From NCBI RefSeq assembly GCF_030815485.1, contig NZ_JAUSWV010000002.1, positions 434,001 through 498,000 of the forward strand: a stretch of DNA of 64,000 bases, given 5' to 3'. Shown here one piece after another: positions 42,558 through 51,128 of the stretch (the first letter of the stretch is position 1; every line of letters starts with the position of its first letter). Under the pieces are notes generated by a model that saw nothing but the letters and a program-made list of their open reading frames with translations, made no database searches and was not told where the DNA came from. The stretch is from Streptomyces rishiriensis. Its GTDB lineage: Bacteria > Actinomycetota > Actinomycetes > Streptomycetales > Streptomycetaceae. The position numbers and the translations under genes are program-made.

Positions 42558-43247
42558 ATGAAGGTCCTGATCGTTCTCACCTCGCACGACGAGCTCGGCG
42601 ACACCGGCCGCAAGACCGGTTTCTGGCTGGAGGAACTGGCGGCGCCCTACTACCACTTCCAGGAGGCCGGCTGGGAGATCACCCTGGCCTCCCCCAAGGG
42701 CGGCCGTCCGCCGCTGGACCCCAAGAGCAACGAGATCGCTTTCCAGACCGAGCAGACCCGCCGGTTCGAGTCCGACGCGCAGGCGACCGAGGCGCTCACG
42801 AACACCGTGCGCCTGGACTCCGTCTCCGCGGCGGACTTCGACACCGTCTTCTACCCTGGCGGCCACGGTCCGCTGTGGGACCTGGCCGAGGACGCCGACT
42901 CCGCCCGCCTGATCGAGACCACCCTGCGCTCGGGCAAGCCGCTCGCACTGGTCTGCCATGCTCCTGGCGTCCTGCGCCACGCGGTCGACGAGGACGGCAC
43001 GCCACTGGTGCAGGGCAGGAAGGTCACCGGGTTCACCAACTCGGAGGAGGAGGGCGTCGCACTCACGGAGATCGTCCCGTTCCTCGTCGAGGACGAACTC
43101 AAGCGTCTCGGCGGCGTCTACTCCAAGATCGGCGACTGGCAGCCCTACGTCGTACAGGATGACCTTCTGATCACCGGCCAGAACCCGGCGTCCTCGGGCC
43201 CCGCAGCCGAAGCCCTCATCAAGCTGACCACGACGGTCAACGCCTGA
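42558..43247 (+). CDS. DJ-1/PfpI-family protein (Hsp31/glyoxalase III-like)
   Basis: A 229-residue class I glutamine-amidotransferase-fold protein. The nucleophile elbow is ALVCHAPGVL (Cys133-His134), and Glu25/Glu26 in GFWLEEL matches the conserved glutamate near the cysteine. GGHGPLWDL is also typical of the Hsp31 group. Members act as glyoxalase III on methylglyoxal or as deglycases and chaperones. AGGAGAG precedes the ATG. Shared operator with the NemR-like TetR implies induction by reactive carbonyls or oxidants. Confidence 0.9.
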   Translation: MKVLIVLTSHDELGDTGRKTGFWLEELAAPYYHFQEAGWEITLASPKGGRPPLDPKSNEIAFQTEQTRRFESDAQATEALTNTVRLDSVSAADFDTVFYPGGHGPLWDLAEDADSARLIETTLRSGKPLALVCHAPGVLRHAVDEDGTPLVQGRKVTGFTNSEEEGVALTEIVPFLVEDELKRLGGVYSKIGDWQPYVVQDDLLITGQNPASSGPAAEALIKLTTTVNA

Positions 43248-43273
43248 CAGGCTCCCTGCCTCGCACCAGAGTC

Positions 43274-43331
43274 CCCGTATCCGTTCGCCTCTGGGCGGCC
43301 TCCGGGCCGCTCCGATGCGAACGCATACGGG
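43274..43331. terminator. Large bidirectional hairpin
   Basis: CCCGTATCCGTTCGC pairs with GCGAACGCATACGGG with a single mismatch, and an inner GC hairpin lies in the loop. It stands between the convergent DJ-1-like and RibD-like genes. Confidence 0.85.
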
Positions 43332-43411
43332 TATCACTGGTGTCACGGGTGGCATCGATCGCCGGTCCCGGGCGCCGTTTCTCTGCTCCGTGCGTGGCGG
43401 AAAGAAGCCGC

Positions 43412-44017
43412 TCAGTAGCTGTCGTAGCTGGGTTTGCCGTTCGGCCGGTAGACGCCGACGATGGTGCCGCCCTTCGTCGTCGAGACGCTGACCGGCTCCA
43501 ACGCGGCGGGGATCACTCCGTCGGCGAACAGCCGCTTACCGGTGCCGATGATCACCGGATGGATGGTCAGCCGGTACTCGTCGACGAGATCGTGCCGCAT
43601 GAGGGTCTGGGCGAGGTCACCGCTGCCGACGACGTTGATGTTGCCGCCGTCGGACGCCTTCAGCTTGCGCAAGGCATCGACGATGTCGCCCTCCAGCAGC
43701 GTGGAGTTCTGCCACTCGACGGACGTCAGGGTCCGAGACGCCACGTACTTGTGCATGCTGTTCATCCGGGCGGTGAACGGGTTGCCGGGATCGGCGGTCG
43801 GCCAGTAGGACGCGAAAATGTCGTACGTCTTGCGGCCGAGCAGCATCGCGTCGGAGTGCTCGTACCATCCGGCGATGGCCGCGCCGACCTCGTCGTCGGC
43901 CACCGGCTTCTGCCAGCCGCCGTGCTCGAAGCCGCTCTCAGCGTCCTCGTCCGGACCGCCCGGCGCCTGCATGACGCCGTCCAGCGTCAGGAACGTGCAA
44001 ACAATGATCTTGCGCAT
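43412..44017 (-). CDS. RibD C-terminal/dihydrofolate-reductase-family protein
   Basis: A 201-residue DHFR-like reductase of the YwjB/YyaP type. The N-terminus IIVCTFLTLDGVMQAPGGPD is diagnostic, followed by LLGRKTYDIFASYWPT and INVVGSGDLAQTLMRHDLVD in the NADPH region. These stand-alone proteins reduce unknown folate- or pterin-like substrates and are widespread in actinobacteria. GGGAG lies 6 bases before the ATG at 44017. No functional neighbour is evident. Confidence 0.9.
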   Translation of the reverse strand: MRKIIVCTFLTLDGVMQAPGGPDEDAESGFEHGGWQKPVADDEVGAAIAGWYEHSDAMLLGRKTYDIFASYWPTADPGNPFTARMNSMHKYVASRTLTSVEWQNSTLLEGDIVDALRKLKASDGGNINVVGSGDLAQTLMRHDLVDEYRLTIHPVIIGTGKRLFADGVIPAALEPVSVSTTKGGTIVGVYRPNGKPSYDSY

Positions 44018-44316
44018 GGTGCGCTCCCTTCGTCGACGGGTAGACGGCACCACCGCCGGAAACTCATCGATGGAACGTCCGCGCGCCGACGCCGGGCTCC
44101 CGCCCTTTCGCCCGTCCTCCCTGATCCCTCAACGACGCCGTCGAGACGGCGAAGGTGAGGTGTTCATGCCGACCTCCCTCACCGGCTCCGGCACGGACAG
44201 CGCCTCGCCTCCACCGAGGACGGGTCCGAGATACCTGTCTCCATTCAAAGCTCAACGAGTTCATCGGGCCTGATATTCGATGGCGCGGAGCGCACGCAGC
44301 ACCGAATCTGGTCACC

Positions 44317-44910
44317 GTGTCAGAACCCAAGCATCAGATCCGCGCCCTCCATACGGCCACCACAGTGACGGTCTACCAGGCATACGCACCAAGGATCGGC
44401 CTGCCCGCCGCACTCGACGGCCGCTTTCCCACCACCTGGCAGCGGGACCGGATGACGTGGATCAAGCCGTCGTTCCTGTGGATGATGTACCGCTGCGGCT
44501 GGGGTACGAAGACAGGGCAGGAGACCGTCCTCGCTGTGGAGATCAGCCGTGACGGCTTCGAGTGGGCGCTGCGCCACGCGTGCCTGTCGAGCTACGTCCG
44601 CGGGGTGCACCCCGACCGAACCACCTGGCAGCGTCAGTTGAAGACCGCGCCCGCTCGCGTGCAGTGGGATCCCGAGCGGGACCTGCGCCTGCAGCCCCTG
44701 CCGTACCGGTCCCTGCAACTCGGCCTCTCCGGTGAGGCCGTACGACGCTACGCGGACGAGTGGACGCTCTCCATCCGCGACGTGACCCCACTCGCCCACG
44801 AGATCCACGCCCTTGTCGGCGAGGGTGACCTGCACTCCGCTGCCCGGCTACTGCCCCAGGAACGCCCCTACCCGGTCGGAGGCGAACTTCTTGCCCACCT
44901 CACGGGATGA
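44317..44910 (+). CDS. DUF4291 protein
   Basis: A 197-residue cytosolic protein. The segments QIRALHTATTVTVYQAYAPR, RMTWIKPSFLWMMYRCGWGT and LQLGLSGEAVRRYADEW are characteristic of DUF4291, a family of unknown function that is ~190 residues long in bacteria and eukaryotes. The conserved arginines and aromatic residues suggest a small-molecule or nucleotide enzyme, but no activity is established. The GTG at 44317 was chosen by family length. The upstream 300 bases hold no gene. Confidence 0.88.
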   Translation: MSEPKHQIRALHTATTVTVYQAYAPRIGLPAALDGRFPTTWQRDRMTWIKPSFLWMMYRCGWGTKTGQETVLAVEISRDGFEWALRHACLSSYVRGVHPDRTTWQRQLKTAPARVQWDPERDLRLQPLPYRSLQLGLSGEAVRRYADEWTLSIRDVTPLAHEIHALVGEGDLHSAARLLPQERPYPVGGELLAHLTG

Positions 44911-45302
44911 CGAGCCGGCTCACCCGACAGCCGTACCGCGGCCGATGGGTCCCCCGGCACAACGGGATCAGGGGGGGGCCGGCGTGTCCTGCCCGGTCGG
45001 CGTCGCGAAGACACGAGAGCACAGCAACGGCAGCGTCACTCAACGCTGACCGGCCCGCGCGAAGTGGGGCCACGACCACCCGAGAAGCCGCACTGCACCG
45101 GATGCTCCGGTTGCTCCGCTGTGAAGCGGTCGGCGGCTTCGAGAATTCTTCGGCCGCAGTGCACTCAGCCGGGTACGCCACGTACTACGGCCTTGGTGCC
45201 TGGCCGCCCTCTCCCTCCATGGCAGGCTGCGACTTCGGGCCAACCCATGCCTCGGCGCCGGGGAACCAGAAGTCGTCCTGTTGCGCCGATAGGTTGTGGG
45301 CC
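44911..45302. other. Intergenic region, nothing recognised
   Basis: About 390 bases including an eight-G run near 44971. Open plus-strand frames are Arg/Pro-rich with no family features. Confidence 0.5.
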
Positions 45303-45734
45303 ATGGCACTGGCGCACGTTGTTCTCACTTCAGGCCGCTCGATCGAACTCTCGGAGGTGCGACTGTCTTCGACGTATGGCGGAATGCTGGAGGGATACCC
45401 GTTCCGGCGCTGGAACGATCGCAAGCTGGAGCACCTGCTGAGGAGCGTCGAGAAGGATTGTCCCTCGGTGCCGGTGCACCTGGTCGCGCCGGTCCGGGAG
45501 TTGCCGGACCTACCTGCTGGTGGCTTCGGACCCGTCGAACTGCTGCCTGCCGTCACGTGCGTTGGCTCGTTCAGCTCTCATCCGATCGATCCCGAACGAG
45601 AGTCGGTGCTGCATTACTCCGCACTGACCGTCGTGTGGTTCCAGGACACTCCCGACATCCCGTCAGGTGAGAAGGCCGATCACGGTCTCCGCAGCCTCAG
45701 CTGGAACGACACCGCGAGGGACTTCGAACTCTAG
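45303..45734 (+). CDS. Conserved hypothetical protein
   Basis: A 143-residue soluble protein. It begins with a beta-rich element SGRSIELSEVRLSSTYGGML and ends SLSWNDTARDFEL. The central YPFRRWNDRKLEHLLRSVEK and PVHLVAPVRELPD segments resemble hypothetical proteins in actinobacteria that lack a named domain, but I cannot assign a family with confidence. Start ATG 45303; only a weak AGG lies upstream. No operon partner is evident. Confidence 0.7.
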   Translation: MALAHVVLTSGRSIELSEVRLSSTYGGMLEGYPFRRWNDRKLEHLLRSVEKDCPSVPVHLVAPVRELPDLPAGGFGPVELLPAVTCVGSFSSHPIDPERESVLHYSALTVVWFQDTPDIPSGEKADHGLRSLSWNDTARDFEL

Positions 45735-45802
45735 GGCGCGATTTCACTGAAGCTCGCAGCCACGGACGTCAGCGAGTCCACGTACATTTCCGAAGCCCGA
45801 TC

Positions 45803-45849
45803 GCCGGTTGCCGGTTGCCGGTCGCCGGTTGCCGGTTGCCGGTTGCCGG
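45803..45849. repeat. Seven-base tandem repeat, six copies plus a partial one
   Basis: GCCGGTT units run head to tail (third unit ends in C). On the minus strand the array lies in a 70-80-residue frame that would encode PATGNRQ heptads after LLRDLYRWRTKPHRAEYDF. That frame has no ribosome site and is not recognised. The 300 bases between the neighbouring genes hold nothing else. Confidence 0.85.
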
Positions 45850-46030
45850 GAAGTCATATTCGGCGCGGTGCGGCTTCGTCCTCCAGCGGTAGAGGTCGCG
45901 CAGCAGGGAGATCTCGGCGCCGTGATGGCTGAAACGCCGCCGGGCGGTGGCCACTCGATACGAAGTCTCGCTGTCCGCCATGACGCCACCCTGTTGGTCG
46001 ACCATCAAGGAGTGGCGACGACCAGCACGT

Positions 46031-46405
46031 TCACAGCAGACCCGGGGCCGGCTTCTCCTGCAGTCCTCGACCGGTCGGCCGCTCGCGACCCCAGGCGGCC
46101 AGCGGCTGGAGTGCGCCGTTGAGGCGCTTGCCGTCCTCGGTCAGTGAGTACTCGACGCGGGGCGGTACCTCGTCGTAGGAGACGCGGAGCACGACACCGT
46201 CCGCTTCCAGCTCCCGCAGATGCGAGGCCAGGACCTTCTCGGTGATCCCCGGAAGCAGTCGACGCAGCTCGCCGAAGCGACGGCAGGGGTGCTCGTGGAG
46301 CGCCCAGAGGATCAGCACCTTCCACTTGCCACCGATCACCTCCATCGCGGTGTCGATCCCGCAGACGTGTCCGTCTGGTGTGCCCGGCCGGTTCAGCGTT
46401 GTCAT
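46031..46405 (-). CDS. HxlR-family winged-helix regulator
   Basis: A 124-residue HxlR protein of ordinary length. It contains the family cysteine (GHVCGIDTAMEVIGGKWKVL), recognition helix ITEKVLASHLRELEADGVV and wing YSLTEDGKRLNGAL. The single conserved Cys in this subgroup often senses aldehydes, quinones or diamide. Start ATG 46405. It is divergent from an imine-reductase-like gene across 96 bases, which is probably its target. Confidence 0.92.
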   Translation of the reverse strand: MTTLNRPGTPDGHVCGIDTAMEVIGGKWKVLILWALHEHPCRRFGELRRLLPGITEKVLASHLRELEADGVVLRVSYDEVPPRVEYSLTEDGKRLNGALQPLAAWGRERPTGRGLQEKPAPGLL

Positions 46406-46455
46406 GCCCCACCCTTCCGACGTGCTCGCTCACCCCGGGGTAACCACCCACCACG

Positions 46456-46484
46456 AAGTGCGTACTTGATCACCTCCGGACTTG
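46456..46484. promoter_or_regulatory. Candidate HxlR sites
   Basis: AAGT-GCGT-ACTT at 46456-46467 and a second ACTTG about 16 bases downstream lie in the gap between the HxlR and reductase genes. They match the CTTG half-sites seen near other HxlR genes in this window. Confidence 0.45.
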
Positions 46485-46501
46485 TGACCAGCCTAATCGG
46501 C

Positions 46502-47383
46502 ATGACACAGAACACTGTTGAGAAGACTCCCGTCACGCTGCTGGGCCTGGGCGCGATGGGGACCGCGCTGGCCCGTACCTGGCTAGCCGCCGGCCATCAG
46601 GTCACCGTCTGGAACCGCACCCCGGCCCGTGCCACGGCGCTCGCCGCCGAGGGGGCGGCGGCTGCGGACAGCGCCGCCGAGGCGGTGGCAGCGAACGCTC
46701 TGGTCGTCGTCTGTCTGTTGAACGACACCGCGGTCGACGAGGTGCTGGCCGGCGCCGACCTGGCCGGCAGGGACCTGGTCAACCTGACCACCAGCACCCC
46801 TGCCCAGGCTCGCGCCCGCGCCGAGTGGGCCCGTGAACGCGGTGCCCGCTACCTGGACGGCGGGATCATGGCCGTCCCTCCAATGATCGGAGTCCCGGAA
46901 GCCGGCGGCTACGTCTTCTACAGCGGCTCGTCAGAACTGTTCGAGCGGCACCAGCAGACCCTCGGCGTCCCGGTCGGCACTGCCTACGTCGGCGAGGACG
47001 CGGGCTTCGCGGCCCTGCACGACGTGGCCCTGCTCAGCGCCATGTACGGGATGTTCGCCGGGTCAGCGCACGCCTTCGCCCTGATCCGCAAGGAGGACAT
47101 CGACCCGGCAGCGCTCGCCGTGCTGCTCGCCGACTGGCTCATCGCGATGGCCCCGGCGGTTCACCGGACCGCCGACCAGCTGCGGAGTGGTGATTACACC
47201 CAGCATGTCGTCTCTAACCTCGCCATGCAGGTGGCCGGGACTCCGACCTTCGTGAGCACCGCCGAGCAGCAGGGGGTCAGCCCGGAACTGCTCAGTCCCT
47301 ACTTCGAGCTGATGCGGCGCCGCCTGGCCGAGGGCAGCGGCGAGGAGGACCTGACGGGCGTGATCGACCTGCTGGTGCGCTGA
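46502..47383 (+). CDS. Imine-reductase-like NAD(P)-dependent oxidoreductase
   Basis: A 293-residue 6PGDH/beta-hydroxyacid-dehydrogenase-fold protein. The NADP motif GLGAMGTALARTWLAAGH is at residues ~15-32, followed by VWNRTPARA, whose Arg favours NADPH. GGIMAVPPMIGVPEAG and LHDVALLSAMYGMFAG are typical of actinobacterial imine reductases. The C-terminal domain is the helical dimer unit. It would reduce imines or iminium compounds; the physiological substrate is unknown. Leaderless translation from the ATG at 46502 is possible. Confidence 0.88.
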   Translation: MTQNTVEKTPVTLLGLGAMGTALARTWLAAGHQVTVWNRTPARATALAAEGAAAADSAAEAVAANALVVVCLLNDTAVDEVLAGADLAGRDLVNLTTSTPAQARARAEWARERGARYLDGGIMAVPPMIGVPEAGGYVFYSGSSELFERHQQTLGVPVGTAYVGEDAGFAALHDVALLSAMYGMFAGSAHAFALIRKEDIDPAALAVLLADWLIAMAPAVHRTADQLRSGDYTQHVVSNLAMQVAGTPTFVSTAEQQGVSPELLSPYFELMRRRLAEGSGEEDLTGVIDLLVR

Positions 47384-47555
47384 CCGGCCACCTGCCGCCC
47401 CAGAAGCGAGCACGGGACGATCTCTCCGTCACCGCGGAGCCGGCCTTCGCGGCCCTGACGCCGCCCGCACCTCGGTACTGACGCCGAGTGGCGGCCTGCC
47501 GAGAAGGGGGTCTACGGGCGGGTGGGCGCTCTTCGTGGGTGGACCAAATGCGGTG

Positions 47556-48101
47556 TCAGCGGCTGAAGACGAGTTCGGCCTGGCCGCGCTTGGTGGTGTG
47601 CAGGTCCCAGTAGACCGGGGAGATCTCTTCGGGCTGGGCAGTCGGGAAGTCGGGGATGACCGACATGCCGATGGATACGTCGATGCCGATGTGGGCGGCC
47701 TGGATGCCGGTGCCCTCCAGTTCCTTGTGCAGGTTGATCGCCCAGTTGCGCAGCGCCGCCGCCGCGGCGTTCACGTTGCCGACCTGCGGAACAGGGTCGA
47801 TGGAGCCGGCACCCGTGGTGAACAGCAGGGTGCCCGCCTCGGCCTCGAGCATCGCGGGCAGCAACGTCTGGGTGGCAGCGATCGCTCCGTACAGCTGGAA
47901 CTCCATCTCGTGCTGTACGTGGGCCGGTTCGGTGCGGGCCGGGGTGGTCAGGGTGGTGGAGCCCATCGTGCCGACCGGGGAGTACTCCAGGACGTCGATG
48001 CCACCGAAGTGGGCGGCGGCGTCCTCGAGCGCCCGGGTGAGCGCGTCGCGGTCGAGGACGTCTGCGGGGAACGCTGCGGCCGTGACCATCCGCATCCGCA
48101 T
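47556..48101 (-). pseudogene. SDR-family gene lacking its 5' end
   Basis: The frame retains ALEDAAAHFGGIDVLEYSPV, LLPAMLEAEAGTLLFTTGAG and AAHIGIDVSIGM of an SDR subfamily that normally has ~240 residues. The N-terminal ~60 residues with TGxxxGxG are missing. The remaining ORF starts at an arbitrary ATG. The break point lies directly next to the broken 5' end of a TetR remnant on the other strand. Confidence 0.8.
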
Positions 48102-48123
48102 GCGCAGGCACTGCGCCGCTCCT

Positions 48124-48355
48124 CCAGGTGCTCGGCAGCCGGCTCCTGCTCGTCGCCAACGCCGGTGTCGTCACCTTGGCCGACGGCACCGTCCCGGACG
48201 CCTGGCGCCGCCTGGTCGCTCTTGTGATCCAGTCGTTCCAGGCCCCGGCGCGGGGCCCGCTGCCCGCCGCACCCGGGGATGACGCCCTGTATGAGGCCAT
48301 GCTCCGTGCCGGAGCGGCGAGTATCGCCTCACGCGAGCGCAGCAACGCCACCTGA
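48124..48355 (+). pseudogene. TetR-family gene lacking its 5' end
   Basis: Only the C-terminal ~75 residues remain: LLLVANAGVVTLADGTVPD, AWRRLVALVIQSF and LYEAMLRAGAAS. The DNA-binding domain is absent. It is similar to the C-terminus of the intact TetR gene at 48627-49334, so it is a truncated paralogue. Together with the adjacent SDR fragment it implies one deletion across a divergent pair. Confidence 0.75.
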
Positions 48356-48626
48356 TCGCGCCAGATGCTCTTGGTCAGCCGGGTCGGCGGGATCGCTGCG
48401 CCTTGGGCCGTTCGTTCGCTGCGCCTTGGGCCGTTACTGCCGCGTTGTACGGCGAGCGGGGCGGTCAGCGCCTGCGCCCCGCATGGTCCGGACGTGGCTG
48501 CCCCCGCGACGACTCGAACGCCGAGGGATGAACGGGCCGGCCGGCCGGTGATCGCACGGGCCCCTGATCCGTCGCGGAGAACTCCGGGCTTTCGTGCGCT
48601 CGCCCTTCAGCGCTACGGGGCAGGGA

Positions 48627-49334
48627 TCAGCGGTTTTCCCCGAGGTGGTCGGCGCCGGGTCGGGTGAGGCGGACCATGGCGCGATAGAGGGCGGTGGGTG
48701 CGGGCGCATCCGGCAGGGGCGGTATCGGGGCGCCGGGGGTGGCGTAGGAGCGGAGCATGTGCGCGACCAGGCGTTGCCAGGCGTCGGGGGCGGCGTCGCC
48801 GGCTGCGTTGACGACGCCTGCGTTGGCCATGAGCAGGATCGGCAGGTCGCGGTCGGTGAAGTCCTCGCGCAGGTGGCCTGTCCCGCGTGCTCGGTCGATG
48901 AGCTCGAGGACCCCGTTGTACGCCTCGGCTCGGCGCTCTTCCAGTGCTTTGGCGGCGGGGAAGGTCATGGTCAGCACGTCGGCGAAGCCGCGGTCGGCGG
49001 CCTGCATGGCACAGATGGCGTGGATGTAGCCGGTGAAGCCGTGCCAGGGGTCGGGGTCGTCCAGGGCGGTGGTCACCGCGGCGGCGTAGGCGTCCATGCG
49101 GTCGGCGAAGACGGCGTTGATGAGGTCCTCGCGGGTGGCGAAGCGGCGCGAGAGGGTGGCTTTGCCGACGCCCGCCTCGCGGGCGACCGCGGACATGGAG
49201 ACGCCGAGTCCCTCACGTGCGTACAGGCGGCGGGCCGCGGCGAGGATGCGGTCGCGATTGCGTTCGGCATCGATGCGCAGCCCCGATCCGGGCTGTTCAT
49301 CCGGGGCGGTTCCGGGGACTGCGAAGGAGGTCAT
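48627..49334 (-). CDS. TetR-family transcriptional repressor
   Basis: A 235-residue TetR protein. The HTH reads VSMSAVAREAGVGKATLSRR, and the ligand domain ends with LPILLMANAGVVNAAGDAAP. A ~20-residue Pro/Gly-rich extension precedes the HTH. AGGA lies 8 bases before the ATG at 49334. It diverges from a five-gene redox operon across 100 bases with repeated AAGTGG motifs, so it is the probable repressor of that operon and of itself. Confidence 0.9.
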   Translation of the reverse strand: MTSFAVPGTAPDEQPGSGLRIDAERNRDRILAAARRLYAREGLGVSMSAVAREAGVGKATLSRRFATREDLINAVFADRMDAYAAAVTTALDDPDPWHGFTGYIHAICAMQAADRGFADVLTMTFPAAKALEERRAEAYNGVLELIDRARGTGHLREDFTDRDLPILLMANAGVVNAAGDAAPDAWQRLVAHMLRSYATPGAPIPPLPDAPAPTALYRAMVRLTRPGADHLGENR

Positions 49335-49349
49335 GCATGCATCCTACCC

Positions 49350-49417
49350 AAGTGGAACAGGCGGCCCACTTCTGTTGTTACGCTGACGACACTGAAAACG
49401 GGTCGGCCGTTCCACTT
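49350..49417. promoter_or_regulatory. Repeated TetR half-sites
   Basis: AAGTGGAAC (49350-49358) is matched by an inverted GTTCCACTT (49409-49417). AAGTGG also forms a 6-10-6 dyad with CCACTT at 49366-49371. The three copies cover the gap between the TetR and MDR starts. Confidence 0.65.
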
Positions 49418-49434
49418 CTGAGAGGTTCCCTGTC

Positions 49435-50373
49435 ATGCGTGCTGTCGCACTGAACGAAGTCCCCTCCGCTCCGACCGTGACCGAGGTGGCCACTCCCCGG
49501 CCGGAGGCCGGTGAGCTGCTGGTCAAGGTCGCGGTCTCTTCGGTCAACGGCTTCGACCTGTCCGTCACGTCCGGGCGTCTGCAGGGGATGATGGAGCACC
49601 GGTTCCCCCTGGTCGTAGGCATGGACTTCGCCGGAACCGTCGAGGCCCTCGGCGAAGGCGTGGACGGCATCGCCGTCGGCGACGCCGTCTTCGGAGTCGC
49701 GATGAAGCCCTACCTCGGCAGCGGCGCCCTCGCCGAGTACCTCACCGTCTCCGCCGGCTACGGCGTCGCCCCGATCCCGGCGGGCCTGGACATCAAGGAC
49801 GCGGGCGCGCTCGGGCTGGCCGGCACCGCCGCGCTGAACAGCGTGGCCGCTGCCGCGCCGGAGAAGGGCGAGACGGTGCTCGTATCCGGCGCCACCGGAG
49901 GCGTCGGTGCGCTGGCCGTGCAGCTCGCCGCCGCCCGTGGTGCCCGCGTGATCGCCACCGCCCGCCCCGGGCGGGAAGCCGACTTCGTCGCCGGGCTGAG
50001 CGACGCGCACATCGCAGTCGTGGACCACACCGCGGATCTCGACGCCCAGGTCCGCGCGCTGGCCCCCGAAGGCGTGGACGTGGTGCTGCACCTGGCGGGC
50101 GACGCGGGTCAGTTGGCGGGGCTGCTGCGTGAGGGCGGGCGGATCGCCTCCACCCTCGGCCTGACCCAGGAGGCCGTCGGGACCGGTGGTGTCATCGTCC
50201 ACCCGATCATGGCCGACCCCAACCCCCGGACCCTCGCCACGCTGGCCGACCGGGTCGCGGCCGGCGAGCTGCGTGTCCCCGTCACCGCGACGTTCTCCCT
50301 CCAGGAGGCGCCCGAGGCGTTCGACGCCTTCCGTGCCGGGACCCTCGGCAAGATCAGCGTCACCTGCTCCTGA
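49435..50373 (+). CDS. Quinone-oxidoreductase-like MDR protein
   Basis: A 312-residue zinc-independent medium-chain reductase. LVVGMDFAGTVEALGEGVDG and ETVLVSGATGGVGALAVQLA (NADPH loop) are characteristic, as is the C-terminal FSLQEAPEAFDAFRAGTLGK. Members reduce quinones or enones one or two electrons at a time. It is the first gene of an operon running to 53573, divergent from TetR. The ATG at 49435 has AGAGG upstream. Confidence 0.92.
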   Translation: MRAVALNEVPSAPTVTEVATPRPEAGELLVKVAVSSVNGFDLSVTSGRLQGMMEHRFPLVVGMDFAGTVEALGEGVDGIAVGDAVFGVAMKPYLGSGALAEYLTVSAGYGVAPIPAGLDIKDAGALGLAGTAALNSVAAAAPEKGETVLVSGATGGVGALAVQLAAARGARVIATARPGREADFVAGLSDAHIAVVDHTADLDAQVRALAPEGVDVVLHLAGDAGQLAGLLREGGRIASTLGLTQEAVGTGGVIVHPIMADPNPRTLATLADRVAAGELRVPVTATFSLQEAPEAFDAFRAGTLGKISVTCS

Positions 50374-50459
50374 CCCCGGCTACCGCCCGCGCCCAGGGGC
50401 CTCGCGGCGCTACCGCCGCGGCGCGCCGAACCCTCCCCCCCCCGAAGGAACGAAACCGT

Positions 50460-51101
50460 ATGAACATCACCGTCTTCGGTGCCACCGGCGCGATCGGCTC
50501 CCTGACCGTGACCGAGCTTCTGGAGCGTGGCCATCAGGTCACCGCCTACGCCCGCAACCCCGCCAAGGTCCCCGGATCCTGGCGTGAGCGGGTGCGGGTG
50601 GTGGTCGGCGAGATGTCCGACCAGGTCGCCATCGACTCGGCCGTCGCCGGCACGGACGCCGTCGTCAGCGCGCTCGGCCCCAGCATGGACCGCAAGGCCA
50701 CCGGCCTGCCGCTGGTCGCCGGGACCGGCCACATCCTCACCGCCATGCAGCACCACGGTGTGCGCCGCTACATCGGCCACGCCACCCCCGCCGTCCTCAA
50801 CCCGCGCGAGAAGCCCACCCCGGCCACCCGGCTCATCGCCTTCTTGCCCCGCACCTTCATGCGCCGCGCCTACGACGAGATCACCGGCATGACCGACCAG
50901 ATCATGCGCTCGGGCCTGGACTGGACCGTCGTGCGCTTCATCGCCCCCAAGAACACTCCCCGGCAGGACCGCGTGCGAGTGGGGTTCTTCGGCACGGACA
51001 GGCTCGGCTTCGCCGTCAGCCGAGCCGACATCGCCGCCTTCACCGCCGCCCAGGTCGACGACGCCACGTACGTCGGCCGCGCCCCCGCCATCAGCAACTG
51101 A
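50460..51101 (+). CDS. NAD(P)H-binding NmrA-like protein
   Basis: A 213-residue atypical SDR. FGATGAIGSLTVTELLERGH is the dinucleotide motif, AYARNPAKV the NADP-specificity segment, and the SYK-type catalytic residues of extended SDRs are not evident. Such proteins may act as NAD(P)H sensors or as flavin/quinone reductases. AAGGAAC lies 9 bases before the ATG. It is second in the redox operon and resembles the dead gene at 26600-27079. Confidence 0.85.
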   Translation: MNITVFGATGAIGSLTVTELLERGHQVTAYARNPAKVPGSWRERVRVVVGEMSDQVAIDSAVAGTDAVVSALGPSMDRKATGLPLVAGTGHILTAMQHHGVRRYIGHATPAVLNPREKPTPATRLIAFLPRTFMRRAYDEITGMTDQIMRSGLDWTVVRFIAPKNTPRQDRVRVGFFGTDRLGFAVSRADIAAFTAAQVDDATYVGRAPAISN

Positions 51102-51128
51102 CCCCCGATTCACCGGAAGAGACTCCCC

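Noticed and set aside
45803..45849. CRISPR array
   Set aside because: The unit is 7 bases with no spacers, and no cas genes are present; it is a microsatellite.
45769..45981. Small minus-strand gene with PATGNRQ heptads
   Set aside because: No Shine-Dalgarno, no recognised family, and the heptads are a trivial product of the 7-base DNA repeat.
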